26,598 bases of DNA from positions 1-26,598 of the forward strand of contig JAAPAO010000505.1 in NCBI GenBank assembly GCA_013115145.1, read 5' to 3'. Positions 1-11,515 of this stretch are shown here, in pieces (position 1 is the first letter of the stretch; each line of letters opens with the position of its first letter). Position numbers and translations under genes: made by a program. The stretch comes from Perkinsus chesapeaki. Its lineage: Eukaryota > Perkinsozoa > Perkinsida > Perkinsidae. Under the pieces are notes generated by a model that made no database searches, had not been told where the DNA came from, and saw only the letters and a list, made by a program, of their open reading frames with translations.

Positions 1-2784
1 TATTCACTTCACAGAATTTATCATCATTATTTATATCAGTCCAAATTATTCCTCTTTCCTTCATGTCGAAATCACCAATTAGAATTCTTCTCTCTTTAGA
101 ATCATCCATTATTCCACATTCTTTAGCAATTGATACTCCAGTTAGTACATTATCACCAGTACACATAACACTACGTACAGCACCCGCAGTCAATGCTTTG
201 ATGGCAGCTGGAGAATCTGGTTTCATCTCATTACGGAAAAGTAAAAGACCACACATTGATAGACCAGATTCCAACGACTCTCTTCTAGTCGATATAATAT
301 CCTCATCAGAGAGAGAGTTGTCCAACGTTTTACTGGCCATCGCCAAAGTATAGAAATTATCAGATGCGCAACTCTCGGTGACTTTAACATAATCAACAGG
401 GATGGTCGTATTATGAGAAATCGCTGCAATGCGTTCATAAGATCCCTTAACGATAACGATCGCCTCACCAGTTGATAAATCTCGGACAACTGATCCAGAT
501 GTCATTCTATGATGATCAAAATCAAGCTTTTTCAGAATCTTCAATTTATGGTCACCATTCGGAGAAGTGATAATATTTCCAATTTCATCACCTTCTGTAT
601 TTGGTAAAGACCAACCAGTATTACGGAACATTGTCACTTCAACATTATTACCAACCAAAGTTCCATCACGTAGACTTGTTACGGTATGACAACATGCCAG
701 ACCATATTGCATCCTTAATGGCACCTCAGATCTGATCAAGCTCTCATTGGTTTTATCCAAGGTAGAAGCGTCAGGCTTGAACTGCACCCTCTTCATGAAC
801 GCCTTCTCCGAGAGGTCCACAGGGACCACCGCGGCAAAGTCCATACCGTCCTTAGTGATGGTACCAGTCTTATCGAACACCATGGTAGAGACTTTGCCAG
901 CTACCGGGATTCTACCCGGCTGGAGACAGGATATCTTATCATGACGTTCCAACCTATAAGCCGCTACTGACTGACCCATAACGATCGACACTGGAAGCAT
1001 GGGGTTCATCGCTTGCGCTATGGTGCACAAGATTTGGAGCGTGGTAACGACCCAGGACCCTAGGTTGGTCAAGGTGAGGTATAGAATTATAATGAGAATG
1101 GCATAGAGACCAAGTATACCGTAAATGATAGGTAGCTGGTCCGTGTACTTGAACCTGCAAGTATATGCTTTACGATGCCAGCCGAAAACTGTACGCTCAG
1201 ACGCGCTGAGCGTCGAAGAGCTGCTAAGGAACTCTCAGCCACGGCTGAGAGTTGCCCTGCATACCATACACCGGCAAGTGGTGTGTGGCGTCGGGTATGT
1301 CGCGGAATTTCACGCTCTCCCGTTGTTTCTCACCTGACGGACTGCGGGAAGAGGACCATACGAATCAGCTGTCCCTTGGCCGTAAGAGCTCCAATACCTG
1401 TCGCGAGAAGTACGGCACGCCCTTGATAAGGGCCGGTTGATTGCATACAGTGTGTACCTTGAACAGATCTGAATGGTAGGAAAATGTCCCACCGCTTACC
1501 TGCATAGGCGGTGTTCTTCTTGGTTACTTCCGCACCTTTAATATCTTCAACTGGAAACTTTTGTATAGGCATAGGTTCACCAGTAAGCATTGATTCATTA
1601 ACAATAATTGAACCATCAACAATTACACCATCGCATGGTAATGGTTCACCTTCCTCTACTCGTAATAAATCACCAAGTACAACATCATGGGATCCAATCT
1701 CAATCCATTTACCACATCTTAATACATTTACACGACTCTCTAACTTTGCCATATCAGCTATCTTCTTTTGCCCTCTTCTAACAATAAATAATGCACGGTA
1801 CACTCCAGCGATGAGCGTCATTCCCAACCATATAACGCCGATATTCCAAGTGGTAAACACTATGTACGACCACGCCGCAATCGACTGCAGCACATACAAG
1901 ATATCACTGAACTCCACCGCAAGGCTCTCAATAATACCCGGTACACGAACTCGGATCTCATTAGGGCCGGCTTCCTCAAGGGCGAGCGCCGCGGCGTCAT
2001 CTGTCAGGCCACCGTCCTTCAATCTCTGGTGGATCTCAGTAGAAGTCATCTCAGCTGTCCCTACTGGCCGATACCGCTCTTCCTCCTCATCGAGAACATA
2101 CCGTACACATGTATACTCGTAGCACTTCACACCTAGCATTTCATCATACATAACCGGGACCATTGTTTTACGAGTGGCACTTCTGAACCGGGCGCGAAAT
2201 CTGTCCCACATAAAGAACAGGCGGCGACCAGAGCTCGGGATGTCCTCCTCGGACGCCATGCCAGGATCGATCATATCTTTGGAATCTTCAGCCAACGGCA
2301 CCGTCTCCTCGATGACGACATGAGTTGCATCTGGCAAGTGGGGGACGGGCAGCATGAACAAGGTAACCAGCGAGTGATAGAAGGTGGACAGACTTGCGGC
2401 CAAAATGTGGAAGACCACCATCGAGTACATACACGGTATCACAACACCATCCCAGGTGGTGTTCCAAGAGACGAGGAGCTGGGGAAAGTAGGAAAATGTG
2501 CAGAACACGACAATACCAGCATAGGCAAGAACGAGCAGCCCCATCCAAGAGTAGAGCAAGGCACTTCCAAAGAAGGTTTTGCTGTACCCTGTTTGCAAAA
2601 AGAGGCGCTCAACCTCATCAGGGCTGTGAAATGACAGACGACGAGAGCCTGTGGATTTCATGCGCGCACGGTGATCGGCACGATTGATGATAGCCGACCG
2701 GTAGGAGAAGAATGCAGCTGTTATGAGGAGTAAGCCGCAAAGGACACAAGTCCAGATTGTGGCGGCAGTTGCTCCAAAATCCAT
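1..2784 (-). CDS. P5-type (P5B-like) transport ATPase, copy 1, 3' end outside window
   Basis: Integral membrane P-type pump. Exons read 2784-1500, 1457-1334 and 1154 to the left edge; the introns (1458-1499, only 42 nt; 1155-1333) are GT-AG and keep phase. Visible motifs are an N-terminal membrane segment, the actuator motif TGEP, NPMLP in transmembrane segment 4 (bases 992-1006) and the phosphorylated aspartate in DKTGTIT (bases 860-874, residue about 564). The reading frame stays open to base 1, so part of the nucleotide-binding and hinge domain and the C-terminal membrane block are missing from the window. I place the start at 2784 because it aligns with the start of copy 2; an in-frame ATG at 2862 would add 26 residues. 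P5B pumps are known as endolysosomal polyamine exporters, but the substrate here is unknown because the selectivity motif differs. Parts of the exons have strongly A/T-ending codons, unlike the rest. Confidence 0.92.
1193..1299. repeat. Three consecutive hairpins inside intron 2 of ATPase copy 1
   Basis: Three inverted repeats follow one another inside the 179-nt intron. The first is a perfect 8-bp stem ACGCTCAG/CTGAGCGT (1193-1213). The second is a perfect 11-bp stem AACTCTCAGCC/GGCTGAGAGTT with a 2-nt loop (1230-1253). The third is a nested pair, CATACC/GGTATG (1260-1265 with 1294-1299) enclosing ACACC/GGTGT (1268-1272 with 1280-1284). The equivalent intron of copy 2 (6156-6401) is AT-rich and lacks this pattern on reading. 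Function is unknown. Confidence 0.8.
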
Positions 2785-3646
2785 ATTATGTATAAATGAA
2801 TAGACACTGTAATAGCCAATACTTCCGGCGGCAAGCGCGAATTTTCCACTTCCACAAAGCATTTGCGAAGATGCAGGTCCCTCTCTCTAGAAGGTAAAAT
2901 GCACTTACTGAATTCTAGCCACCAAGGCGATTGGCGGTTATCCGAAGGAAACGCGCTACGCCTTCCCTCGGGAAGATGCGGTGTACGACTTGGGGGGCAC
3001 TGTGATACTACCAATGCTACCGATACTAGTTCGACGATAAATGATAAATTATTAATAATAGTTAAGTATGATATATGGGGATACAGGAGTTATGATATGC
3101 TATTGCATCAGTCCAGTGCTAACGTTCATTTCGCGGGTATCGGTCCCTGATCCCCAAGCAGCTTCTACAGAGCTACACGGCGGCTTCCAATACTATGATT
3201 CATACAACATTCAAAGCGATTGATCCAGGCAACGACAGCGATCAATGATTCCCATCACGGTGATACAGTTTCCATTGACCTAGGTAATACCGCAAAGTCC
3301 CTCTCTACCAAGCACATTTAACGTAACTTAACTCGATACTGGTTATGTTACTGAATATATTACTGTGTGTTCCACGTACAACGTTGTCTGAAGAATATTA
3401 TGGTAAAGACACGAGAAGACGGGAGAGTAACAGTGACCCTCCGGGAAGCAGAATCTCTAACAACAACGCTTACCGAAAAGGTCGAATAAACAGATAAGAC
3501 GACACTAACGAGAGGGAGTCGGATTAAGTACTTCAACGATATCCATTCCGACCTCTAGTGTCATAAAAAAGCGTGCTAAACCCCCTTAAAGAGTTGCACG
3601 AAAAAAGCCCAGCAATGCTTAGCAAGAGAAAGTCGATCATTTCAAA
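2785..3646. other. Intergenic region between the two ATPase copies
   Basis: About 0.86 kb lies between the stop of copy 2 and the start of copy 1, so it must hold the 3' end of the first transcript and the promoter of the second. Short open frames exist on both strands but none looks like a protein. I see one small hairpin (CTTCCC/GGGAAG near 2960-2975) and no recognisable promoter element. Confidence 0.6.
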
Positions 3647-6600
3647 CTAATCGCTGCGAGAGTCTTCAGACTTGTCATCGAGATGAAGTTCTCTTTCATC
3701 TCGTCGACGCAATTGAAGCTTCCTCAAATACGCTGAAACCGGTCCGAGGAGACCAAACTGCACAAAGATGTGTTGTAGCAGTATATATCCAACCAGCACC
3801 CAGGTCATCGCCAATCGATAGCTCCGAGGGTAAGCATTATTGGGGCCATCATAACCAAGAGTAGAGATCTCGGGCGAAGTCCAAGGGTACTTCTCAATGG
3901 CGATTTCAGAACCGGGACCGTGAGGCCTGCAATCATAAGCCTTATCGGGGATCCAGTCATTCATCTCTGGAGTTGATAACTGATAAGTTCGGACTTGAGG
4001 CCCGAGGAAGCAACCGCCAATGTCGCCGACAGAGTAGTCAGAGATGAAGGGGATGTCCTTGGTCTCGAGCGACGAACCGGTATCGCAGTTGACACGGTAG
4101 ACACACGGGAAATCACTGGGCTCCTCCCACAAGAGACAGAATATCATAACCAGGAAGCAAGCATAGAGAATGTTGATGGCCCAGTTGAACAAGATATTCT
4201 TTCTGAAGTGTCCGCCATAGGTGGCCACGTAAGCTTGCGTAACCAACACTGTGAAGAGCATGAACACTTGGGGAGGAGCGTCGTAATTATCACCCTTCTT
4301 CATCCAGTCCTTAGGAGGGATGTCGATGTCGAGTGTGTTAACGTACTGATACCAGCTAGAATTTGCTGGAGACCAGAGAACAGCGTAAGTGATGATTTGG
4401 AAGACATAGTAGCTGACGATAGGTACCGCACAGGCTAGGATTGTCCTCCAGCCCAACAGTGATGCGGTTGGGCGGAAATTAGCCAACTTCTTGGTTGGTC
4501 CGGAAAGTGTCATCGTCCACACCATGATGACACCAATCATGATATCCATAGTCAACCAGACCCATTCGCCGACGTTGATGTTGCCGATGATGGTACCGGA
4601 AAGTCTGATGCAGGTGAGAACGAAACCGTAAACAATAAAGAAGGAGTAGGTGGCAAGCTGGGTGGTGAGACAGGCATGACCTTCACGTATCATATCAACA
4701 ACTGTAAATAATGATCTACCATCACGACCAGAACTGAAGGGTGATACCATAGATGCTTCAGCATCAGATAATGCCATACCAGCATGAGCAGCACGTAATG
4801 CACCACAATCATTACCACCATCACCACACATACCGACAACTAATTTATGGGATTGAAGATATTTTGTAACATTAACTTTATCTTCTGGTTTCATACGAGC
4901 AAACACATAAATATCCTCCCAAATAAGCTCTAACTTCTCTCTATGTGAATGCAAGTGTCTCCATGCACCTTGCGTCACAGCCAGCTGATCCACACCAGGA
5001 ACAGGAATGCAACCCTGCTCGCCAGTATCAGAGTCAGACCACACAACATCATCAGTCTCCCTGCTGAGGTCGCCAATGAGGATCCTACCCTCCTTAGCGT
5101 CACCATCAAGGATATTGCATTGCTTTGCAATAGCCACACCAGTAAGCACGTTATCGCCTGTGCACACAACACTCCTCACTCCTCCGTCCTTCAACGCTTG
5201 AATAGCAGCTGGGGAATCGTGCTTCATTTCGTTCTTGAACAAAAGTAAGCCCAACATTCTCAGACCGTCCTCAAGCTTGTCCCTGCTGGTAGCAATAACC
5301 TCCTGGTCGGTGATCGAGCTCGGCAGAGTCTTCACCGCCATGGCGAGAGTGTAGAAGTTGTCAGCAGCGCAACGCTCAGAAACCGCAACAAAATCGCTCG
5401 GAATCGACTCTTTCACAGATAGGGCGTTGATGCGCTCGTAGGAGCCCTTGACGATAACCATAACCTCGTTGGTATCCAAATCGCGGACGACCGCACCAGA
5501 GGTCATCCTCTTATGGTCGAAGTCTAAAGCCTTCACAATTTCCAACTTGTGAGGAGCCACACCAGCAGGGGACTTAATTACGCTACTGCCCGAGTCAGGG
5601 TCGGGCAGAGACCAACCAGTAGAAGTGAGCATGGCAACATCGACGTGGTTGCCTACGAGACTACCATCACGGAGAGAGGTAACAGTGTGGCATGAGGCCA
5701 GACCGTACTGCATGATCAAAGGCACCTTCTCCGCGACAATGTGATTGTTAGTTTGATCTCCAGCAGGAAGATCATTGTCAAAAGTGACTCTCGAGAGGAA
5801 CTGACCGGTCGACAGATCAACAGGGACCACCGCGGCAAAGTCCATACCATCCTTAGTGATGGTACCAGTCTTATCGAACACCATGGTAGAGATCTTTCCG
5901 GCAACTGGGATTCTACCCGGCTGAAGACATGATATCTTCTCCTTTCGTTCGAGCCTCTTCGAGGCAACCGACTGACCCATGACCATAGAAACAGGCAACA
6001 TAGGATTCATAGACTGCGCGATTGTATTCAAAATCTGCAGAAGTGTGACGATCCAGGAACCGAGATCGGTGAGAGTGGCGTAGAGGATAGTGATAAGCAT
6101 AGCATAACAGAACATGATGGTGTATATAATAGGAAGCTGATCGTTGTACTTAAACCTGAGGGACGGAAAAATAATCATACCGAATTTCCGTCAAATCGCG
6201 TCGTTATACGATACTCTTTTATATATATATTAAACATACTAGAGGAACCTTACGAGGTTGAAGATGCGAAGGATCATTGTATAGAGAATTAAAGTAAAAG
6301 TGATACCAAACTTTCGATAACAATATGAGATAATAGCATGAGGCAATGAAGAGAACGTATCGAATGATATACAGAAGAGCGATAATTGAATAATAGCTTA
6401 CCTGACCGATTGGGGGAACAGGACCATACGGACAAGTTGCCCCTTGCTGGTTAGAGCACCAACGGCAGTACAGAGCAGAACCGCCTTACCATCATGAGAG
6501 CCAGTTGACTGCATACAGATAGTACCTACAACGATATATATAAAGAGAGCGTAAGAGACATAAAAATGGCTTCAATAACATCTCATTTTATAAATAAATT

Positions 6601-8003
6601 TCCCAAGACGGAACAAGGAAATATATGAAAACAGTTAAGACTAGGAAGACACAATTTTGATGTTGCTGCTGGAGTTTACCAAAGCCTTTACCCCCGAGCC
6701 TCTTACCAGCATAAGCTCTGTTCTTCTGTCCAACACTGGCACCTTGAACGTCTTCAAGAGGGAACTTCTGAATGGGCATTGGCTCGCCGGTCAGCATAGA
6801 CTCGTTAACAATAACGGTGCCACTGACGACAATGCCATCGCACGGCAGAGGATCTTGCTCTTCGACACGGACAAGGTCACCGAGCACCACATCGGACGAT
6901 CCGACTTCAACCCACTCGCCACCACGAAGAACGTGAACGCGAGTTTGCAGTTCAGCCATCTTTGCGATCTTTTTCTGGCCAACACGGACGATGAACAAAG
7001 CGCGAATGACGCCAGCGCCGAGCATCATACCAAGCCAGATGATACCGATATTCCACGTAGAGAAGGCGACATACGACCAGGCACCAATAGACTGGAATAC
7101 ATAGATAACGTCGCAGAACTCCACCAGGATGCTCTCGAAGATTCCAGGAACTCTGACCTTGATGGCATTGGGACCCGTGATCTTCTCCATCTTAGTGGCT
7201 TCCTCCATAGTAAGACCACCCGCCTTCAAGAGAGCATGTGCCTCGTCAGCGGTCTTCTCTATAGTCCCCACAGGCCTGAACCGATCGCTCTCCTCGTCGT
7301 AGATATACCGAACGCAAGTATATTCAAAGCAGCGATTGCCGGTCTCCTTGTCAATCTGGACAGGTACCAGTGTAGTGCAGGATGCTTGCTTATACTTGTT
7401 CTTCATGTTATCCCAGACGTCGAGGATCTGGCGTATAAAGCTGGGAATAGCTTCATCATCGGTCATGCCGGGGTCCACCATTTCACTTTCGTCGATAGCA
7501 TCAACCTCCTCCTCAATAAGGACATGAGAGGCGTTCTTCATGCTGGCTTCGGGGAGCATAAAGTTCACCCGCATGACGTGGAAGAACTTTATCATTATAG
7601 CAGCCAACACATGGAAGAGCACAAAGACGTAGAGCCAGGGACCCATGACACCATTCCAGTCGGTGCCCCAGCTCGTGAGGACGTCAGCGAAATATGATAT
7701 GATTGCAAAGAATACCATATTAACACCAGAACAGATCAGGACGGCACACCAACCGATCAATAGGAACGCACCGAACCAACATCTTCTATGGCCCGATTGA
7801 ACGAATAGACGCTCTCGCTCATCCGGGCTGTGAAATGTCAACCGCCGCAAGCCAGCGGCGGCTTTTTCTTCGTTTATCTCCGCCTCTTTGGCGAAGAGAC
7901 GCTCAGTGCGAGCCTTTCTGAAGAGGAGAAAGGTTATGGTTGCCAGTATGAGGAACATCAGAACGACGCTCCAAATAACAACAACGGTGACGCCGAAATG
8001 CAT
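3647..8003 (-). CDS. P5-type (P5B-like) transport ATPase, copy 2, complete
   Basis: Complete three-exon gene: 8003-6707, 6525-6402 and 6155-3647, giving about 1309 aa, slightly longer than animal ATP13A proteins. Introns 6526-6706 and 6156-6401 are GT-AG and sit at the same codons and phases as in copy 1. Reading from the N-terminus: a first membrane segment, a cytosolic stretch, two further membrane spans, an actuator domain with TGEP (about residues 405-408), NPMLP in transmembrane segment 4 (about 524-528), the phosphorylation site DKTGTIT (Asp about 568), the ARMKPEDK segment, the hinge motif GDGGND (Asp about 919), then several membrane spans and a charged tail. All catalytic residues of a working P-type pump are present. 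Two in-frame stop codons lie directly upstream of the ATG at 8003, which fixes the start. The substrate cannot be read from sequence; P5B relatives move polyamines. Confidence 0.94.
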
Positions 8004-8624
8004 AGTGATTTATTAACGTAAAAAGAGGGGCGTAAAGAACTAAGAAGATTATCAATAGCGATTGTTTTACGGAAAGATGGTGCGCTCATATAGCTACCTT
8101 TGATTACTAGCAAGTGAAGGGGACAATTGCACAAAATAGCGTAACCTACACACAAGGGATCTTTTGGCCTCAAGAACTGTCTACTAAATGAATCCGTCAG
8201 AAATACAAATGCTTTCTGAGAGTACCTTCACTACTCCGTAAGAGAGGTTGATGCCTTTCCGCCATAGGCAGCAGCACGATGAGCCGTTGGATAACCGGTT
8301 TCGACTGCCAAGGGAGACAGAATCGGATTGGGAGGCCTTCGACCTGGAGCGCAATCGAACCGGATATGGAATAAAGATTACTTATGTTCCCTTGTGTAGG
8401 CTTACAGCCTTATCAATTCCCAATAAGAGCTCAACAAATGCACAAGATCGCCTCGTAATGAAAGACCCTTACTCGAACTAAACACAACCACGGTGACCGG
8501 GGACAAATTACACAAAAATCTTGCACGCATGCGCAAGCGCAGGATCTCAGCATTTTGCGGCCATTTTCCCCATTTTGTGGGGGAGGCCGAAGCTCAGATG
8601 CCTCTATACAGTTAATGTTTTAAA
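8004..8624. promoter_or_regulatory. Divergent intergenic region between ATPase copy 2 and elongin C
   Basis: About 0.62 kb separates the start codons of two genes transcribed in opposite directions, so both promoters probably lie here. No TATA box or known operator is convincing. A G/C-rich patch with alternating GCGC/GCAAGC words lies at 8521-8545. An open frame at 8248-8481 has no recognisable protein features and I do not call it a gene. Confidence 0.45.
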
Positions 8625-10212
8625 ATGACAGTCGATTCGGCGAAGGATGGCTCATTTGAGTTCGTAACACTGAAAAGGTAGTAAAATGGGCACTCCAAGG
8701 GCCATCCGGCGAAGGCATTCTCTTTGCCGGATCTGATGCTTATAAATTTGGTAATCAAACATGACAGGAGCTCAACTACGTACTAGCTGGTGTTTTTATA
8801 TAATAATATTTTACATTGGCACTTGACATCAACTCGAAGCTCATCATTGTCGTCCCCAGGAAATATCCAAAGCCGCCGCCTACTATGTTCACAGTTGTTT
8901 GTCGATAAAGGGAAGGAAGTGCTGCAGTGTGGAGTAATTTCGCCCTAGTCCAGATACTACTTTGAGTTTAATATCGTCGAATATCCTTTGTAGTGCGATA
9001 TTTGTGTCAGCTCCGATGGCAAGGAGATTCGACTGGATAAGAGCATCGCGTGTCAAGCTCCCACTATTAAGGCGATTGTCCAAGGTGATGTCTGTTACGA
9101 ATACCAACTTAAACAAAAACCGACCGGAACGTTATCGAGAATTTGTTAATGCGGCAAATTTTGTAGAGAATATATTTCTAGATCAAGTATAGCCTTGGAC
9201 GTTTTCTTTTGAACATTCTTCCTCCAAGTGCATATCGCGTTCACCTGCGGCTATCTGTAGCCGATGACAGCTCCTTCTTGCTCGGTCTGTTACTCAATGA
9301 GGAGAGCAATTGTGCCGGCTGTCCCCGAGGGGAGTTGAGTTCCAGCTGCTTGGTGTAGCAAAGACCCTTTCGGACCATCGGGGGAACCGTCCTTTTGACA
9401 ACTTCATATAAGATATTTCTGGGAAAAAGTGTGAGCAAGAAAGTGTAGTCCTCGCTTCAAGCTAAGCTACGGCGCAACGGATTGCCCGCCTACCGCTCAG
9501 GTCCCGGTAACTTCGCCGAGACTGCGAATGGCATGATAACACTCCCGAGCATTCGCGGAGAGGTGCTCAAGTGTGTCGTCGATTACCTCTATTATCTTCA
9601 TAAATATACCGATTCGGAGGTAGTACAGTTCTCGCATGGAAGCGGCTTTACTAGTACGGAAGATCACTGACTTCGGCCATGTCACCTCTCCTGTTCTACT
9701 TGATCCTTCTGATTGGCCGGTCGGGAGCATGTCGTGCCGGTAAGGTATTAGCACGGTTCTGCCTGGGAGGCCTGCCAGGTCTCGCGCGCCTTTAAAAAGG
9801 CCTGTGAGGTGTTTGAGACCGTCTCCCCTCTCATTGATTCTCTCTCTTCACCTTCTCCGGACATCTTCCGAAAATTCGCGTTACTGTCTCGTAACAGTGT
9901 ACCACTGTCAGTGATGTCTACACTTCGAGTTACAGTGTCAGAAAGTTGTTGACCGCCAAGCGTTTGGGCGAGCCGACGCCTCCTTCACTTGGCTCATCCG
10001 GTCTCCTTCTTCAATCCCAACTTTGGAATCTGGAGAATTTCTGTCAGCTTTCGATCATGTATTCAATCATTTCTCATGAGAAATTCCTTCAAGATTATAT
10101 CACAACTCCGTCGATGATTTGTTATTTTCAGGAGCCAATCCCAGACTTTCCCATGGATGAAAGCATCGCGTTGGAGGTACTTCTGGCGGCTAATTATTTG
10201 GGCATAGAGTAG
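8625..10212 (+). CDS. ELOC: Elongin C (Skp1/BTB-fold ubiquitin ligase adaptor)
   Basis: Elongin C pairs with elongin B and links SOCS-box or VHL-type substrate receptors to cullins; it also belongs to the elongin transcription complex in animals. Four exons, 8625-8677, 9011-9084, 9501-9619 and 10132-10212, join in phase to 108 aa (animal protein: 112). Family landmarks run in the expected order: FVTLKSSDGKEI (animal YVKLISSDGHEF), TIKAIVQGPGNFAE (animal TIKAMLSGPGQFAE), the helix after VLKCVVDYLYY, and the C-terminal IALEVLLAANYLG (animal IALELLMAANFLD). Introns are 333, 416 and 512 nt with GT and AG ends. The start ATG gives a short N-terminal extension, as in relatives. The product is probably nuclear and cytosolic. 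The only real uncertainty is exon 1, which is short but matches the family. Confidence 0.92.
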
Positions 10213-10468
10213 CGAAAAAGAAAGTGTCTCATAAAGTTACTGTCTCGTGTTTTGCGAAGTCAATCAGGTCTTCTCAGTTGAGGTTCAGATTCTATCCAGA
10301 ATCCACTATAATACGGCTGAAGGGTTCTATCGTATTTTTGCGGGAATTTATAATTTCTCTCGGGAATTCTGACAGTTTTTTAGGAAATCCCTTTTCCCGG
10401 AAACTTTGTATCTTCATAGATGGTAACAGTTAACCAGGTAACTATCAAGTGTCTTTTTGCTCATCTCA

Positions 10469-11515
10469 ATGTCGTCGCCGAGCCTGCTGATTGCAGCCCG
10501 AATTGAGAGAATTCGGCATTTCCTCGGAGACCGACTGTCTGACCTTTCCGGTGACATCTGGGGCTACCTCCCCCCCATCCTGCCCACCACATATGAGTTA
10601 GAATGGGAAATCGAATGTCCGCCAAATTTCGTTGCATTCCGTTCGGCTCGTTTTACCAAAGAGAAGGTCTTCGGCGTGTTTAGGAAAAATAACGGCAGAA
10701 TGGTACACCGCATCGATTACGACACAAACGGGGACATTTCGGGCGACCCTGACTTCTTGTTCAAGCTGGAGAGTGCTTACCATGAGGCCTTCGTCTATGA
10801 GAATGATCTATATTACGTTTTGGAGTCAGAAAAAAACTGCCTGAGGAAACGACCGCTTGGGAAGAAAGCGACCGTGTCTGGTTTAGCGTACACTTCTCGG
10901 CCGATAGCGCGGATTGAGACCGCTGCGGGGTTGCTGTTTTTGATCGAGGAAAACACCCACAACTTATTTCGGGTTGAATCAGATAACCTCGAGCTCATCT
11001 ACGAGCGGTGTCTCGAGTATGACGGGACAGATCTGACTGAGAGCGACGACAACTACATGTCGATTTTGGTTGATGCTGTGGTTGAAGGCAACAAGCTGAC
11101 TCGACTGTTATATTACACTGGGGGGCGAAAGACATGCTTGAGACTTTGGCACGAGGAACTTGGTGAAAGAGAAGTATCGTTTGGAATGAAGGCTGGCGAA
11201 TATCGTTTTCTCCCGGGCACAGAACATGCTCTCTGTCCCTCTTTTGTTGGTTTGCGGGCTGAACAGGTCTTCATGTACAATATGTGCCAGAAATTCTTGG
11301 CCGAAGTAGATGGTGAATTATTCGTTAAGTGGTCGCGTTGTTGGCGGTGTTGGCAATCTGCGCCTATCTCGGACAGACGGTGGACGGTGTCCTCGCTGGT
11401 ATCATCGAATATGGGCCGGGATCGAAGATTCTCCGTGGTGCAACTTCGGCTCTTGTACGATCCTCGAATCAACTTGGAGCCCTTTGAGCCCATGGAGAAA
11501 ATCGAGATCCTTTAA
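10469..11515 (+). CDS. Unknown protein, possibly beta-propeller-like
   Basis: One uninterrupted exon of 348 codons from the first ATG (10469). I do not recognise the family. The sequence opens with a helical stretch (IERIRHFLGDRL) and then shows recurring short hydrophobic strands followed by turns, such as DLYYVLES, GLLFLIEENTHN and LTRLLYYTGG, spaced roughly as blades of a beta-propeller would be. That fold is inference from pattern only. No signal peptide or membrane span is seen in this frame. Near the 3' end, after FVKW (about 11335), the called frame becomes Trp/Arg-rich while a neighbouring frame reads as a hydrophobic, protein-like stretch to about 11490. An unrecognised splice, frameshift or chance overlap is therefore possible, and the last 60 residues are less certain. 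Confidence 0.65.
   Translation: MSSPSLLIAARIERIRHFLGDRLSDLSGDIWGYLPPILPTTYELEWEIECPPNFVAFRSARFTKEKVFGVFRKNNGRMVHRIDYDTNGDISGDPDFLFKLESAYHEAFVYENDLYYVLESEKNCLRKRPLGKKATVSGLAYTSRPIARIETAAGLLFLIEENTHNLFRVESDNLELIYERCLEYDGTDLTESDDNYMSILVDAVVEGNKLTRLLYYTGGRKTCLRLWHEELGEREVSFGMKAGEYRFLPGTEHALCPSFVGLRAEQVFMYNMCQKFLAEVDGELFVKWSRCWRCWQSAPISDRRWTVSSLVSSNMGRDRRFSVVQLRLLYDPRINLEPFEPMEKIEIL

Noticed and set aside
1511-2122. 203-codon open frame on the plus strand
   Set aside because: Antisense to the actuator-domain region of ATPase copy 1; no protein features of its own.
6657-7697. 346-codon open frame on the plus strand
   Set aside because: It lies entirely antisense to exon 1 of ATPase copy 2, whose protein has clear family motifs; the open frame is a by-product of its codon usage.
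8248-8481. 77-codon open frame between ATPase copy 2 and elongin C
   Set aside because: No domain, no splice partner, and it occupies the divergent promoter region.
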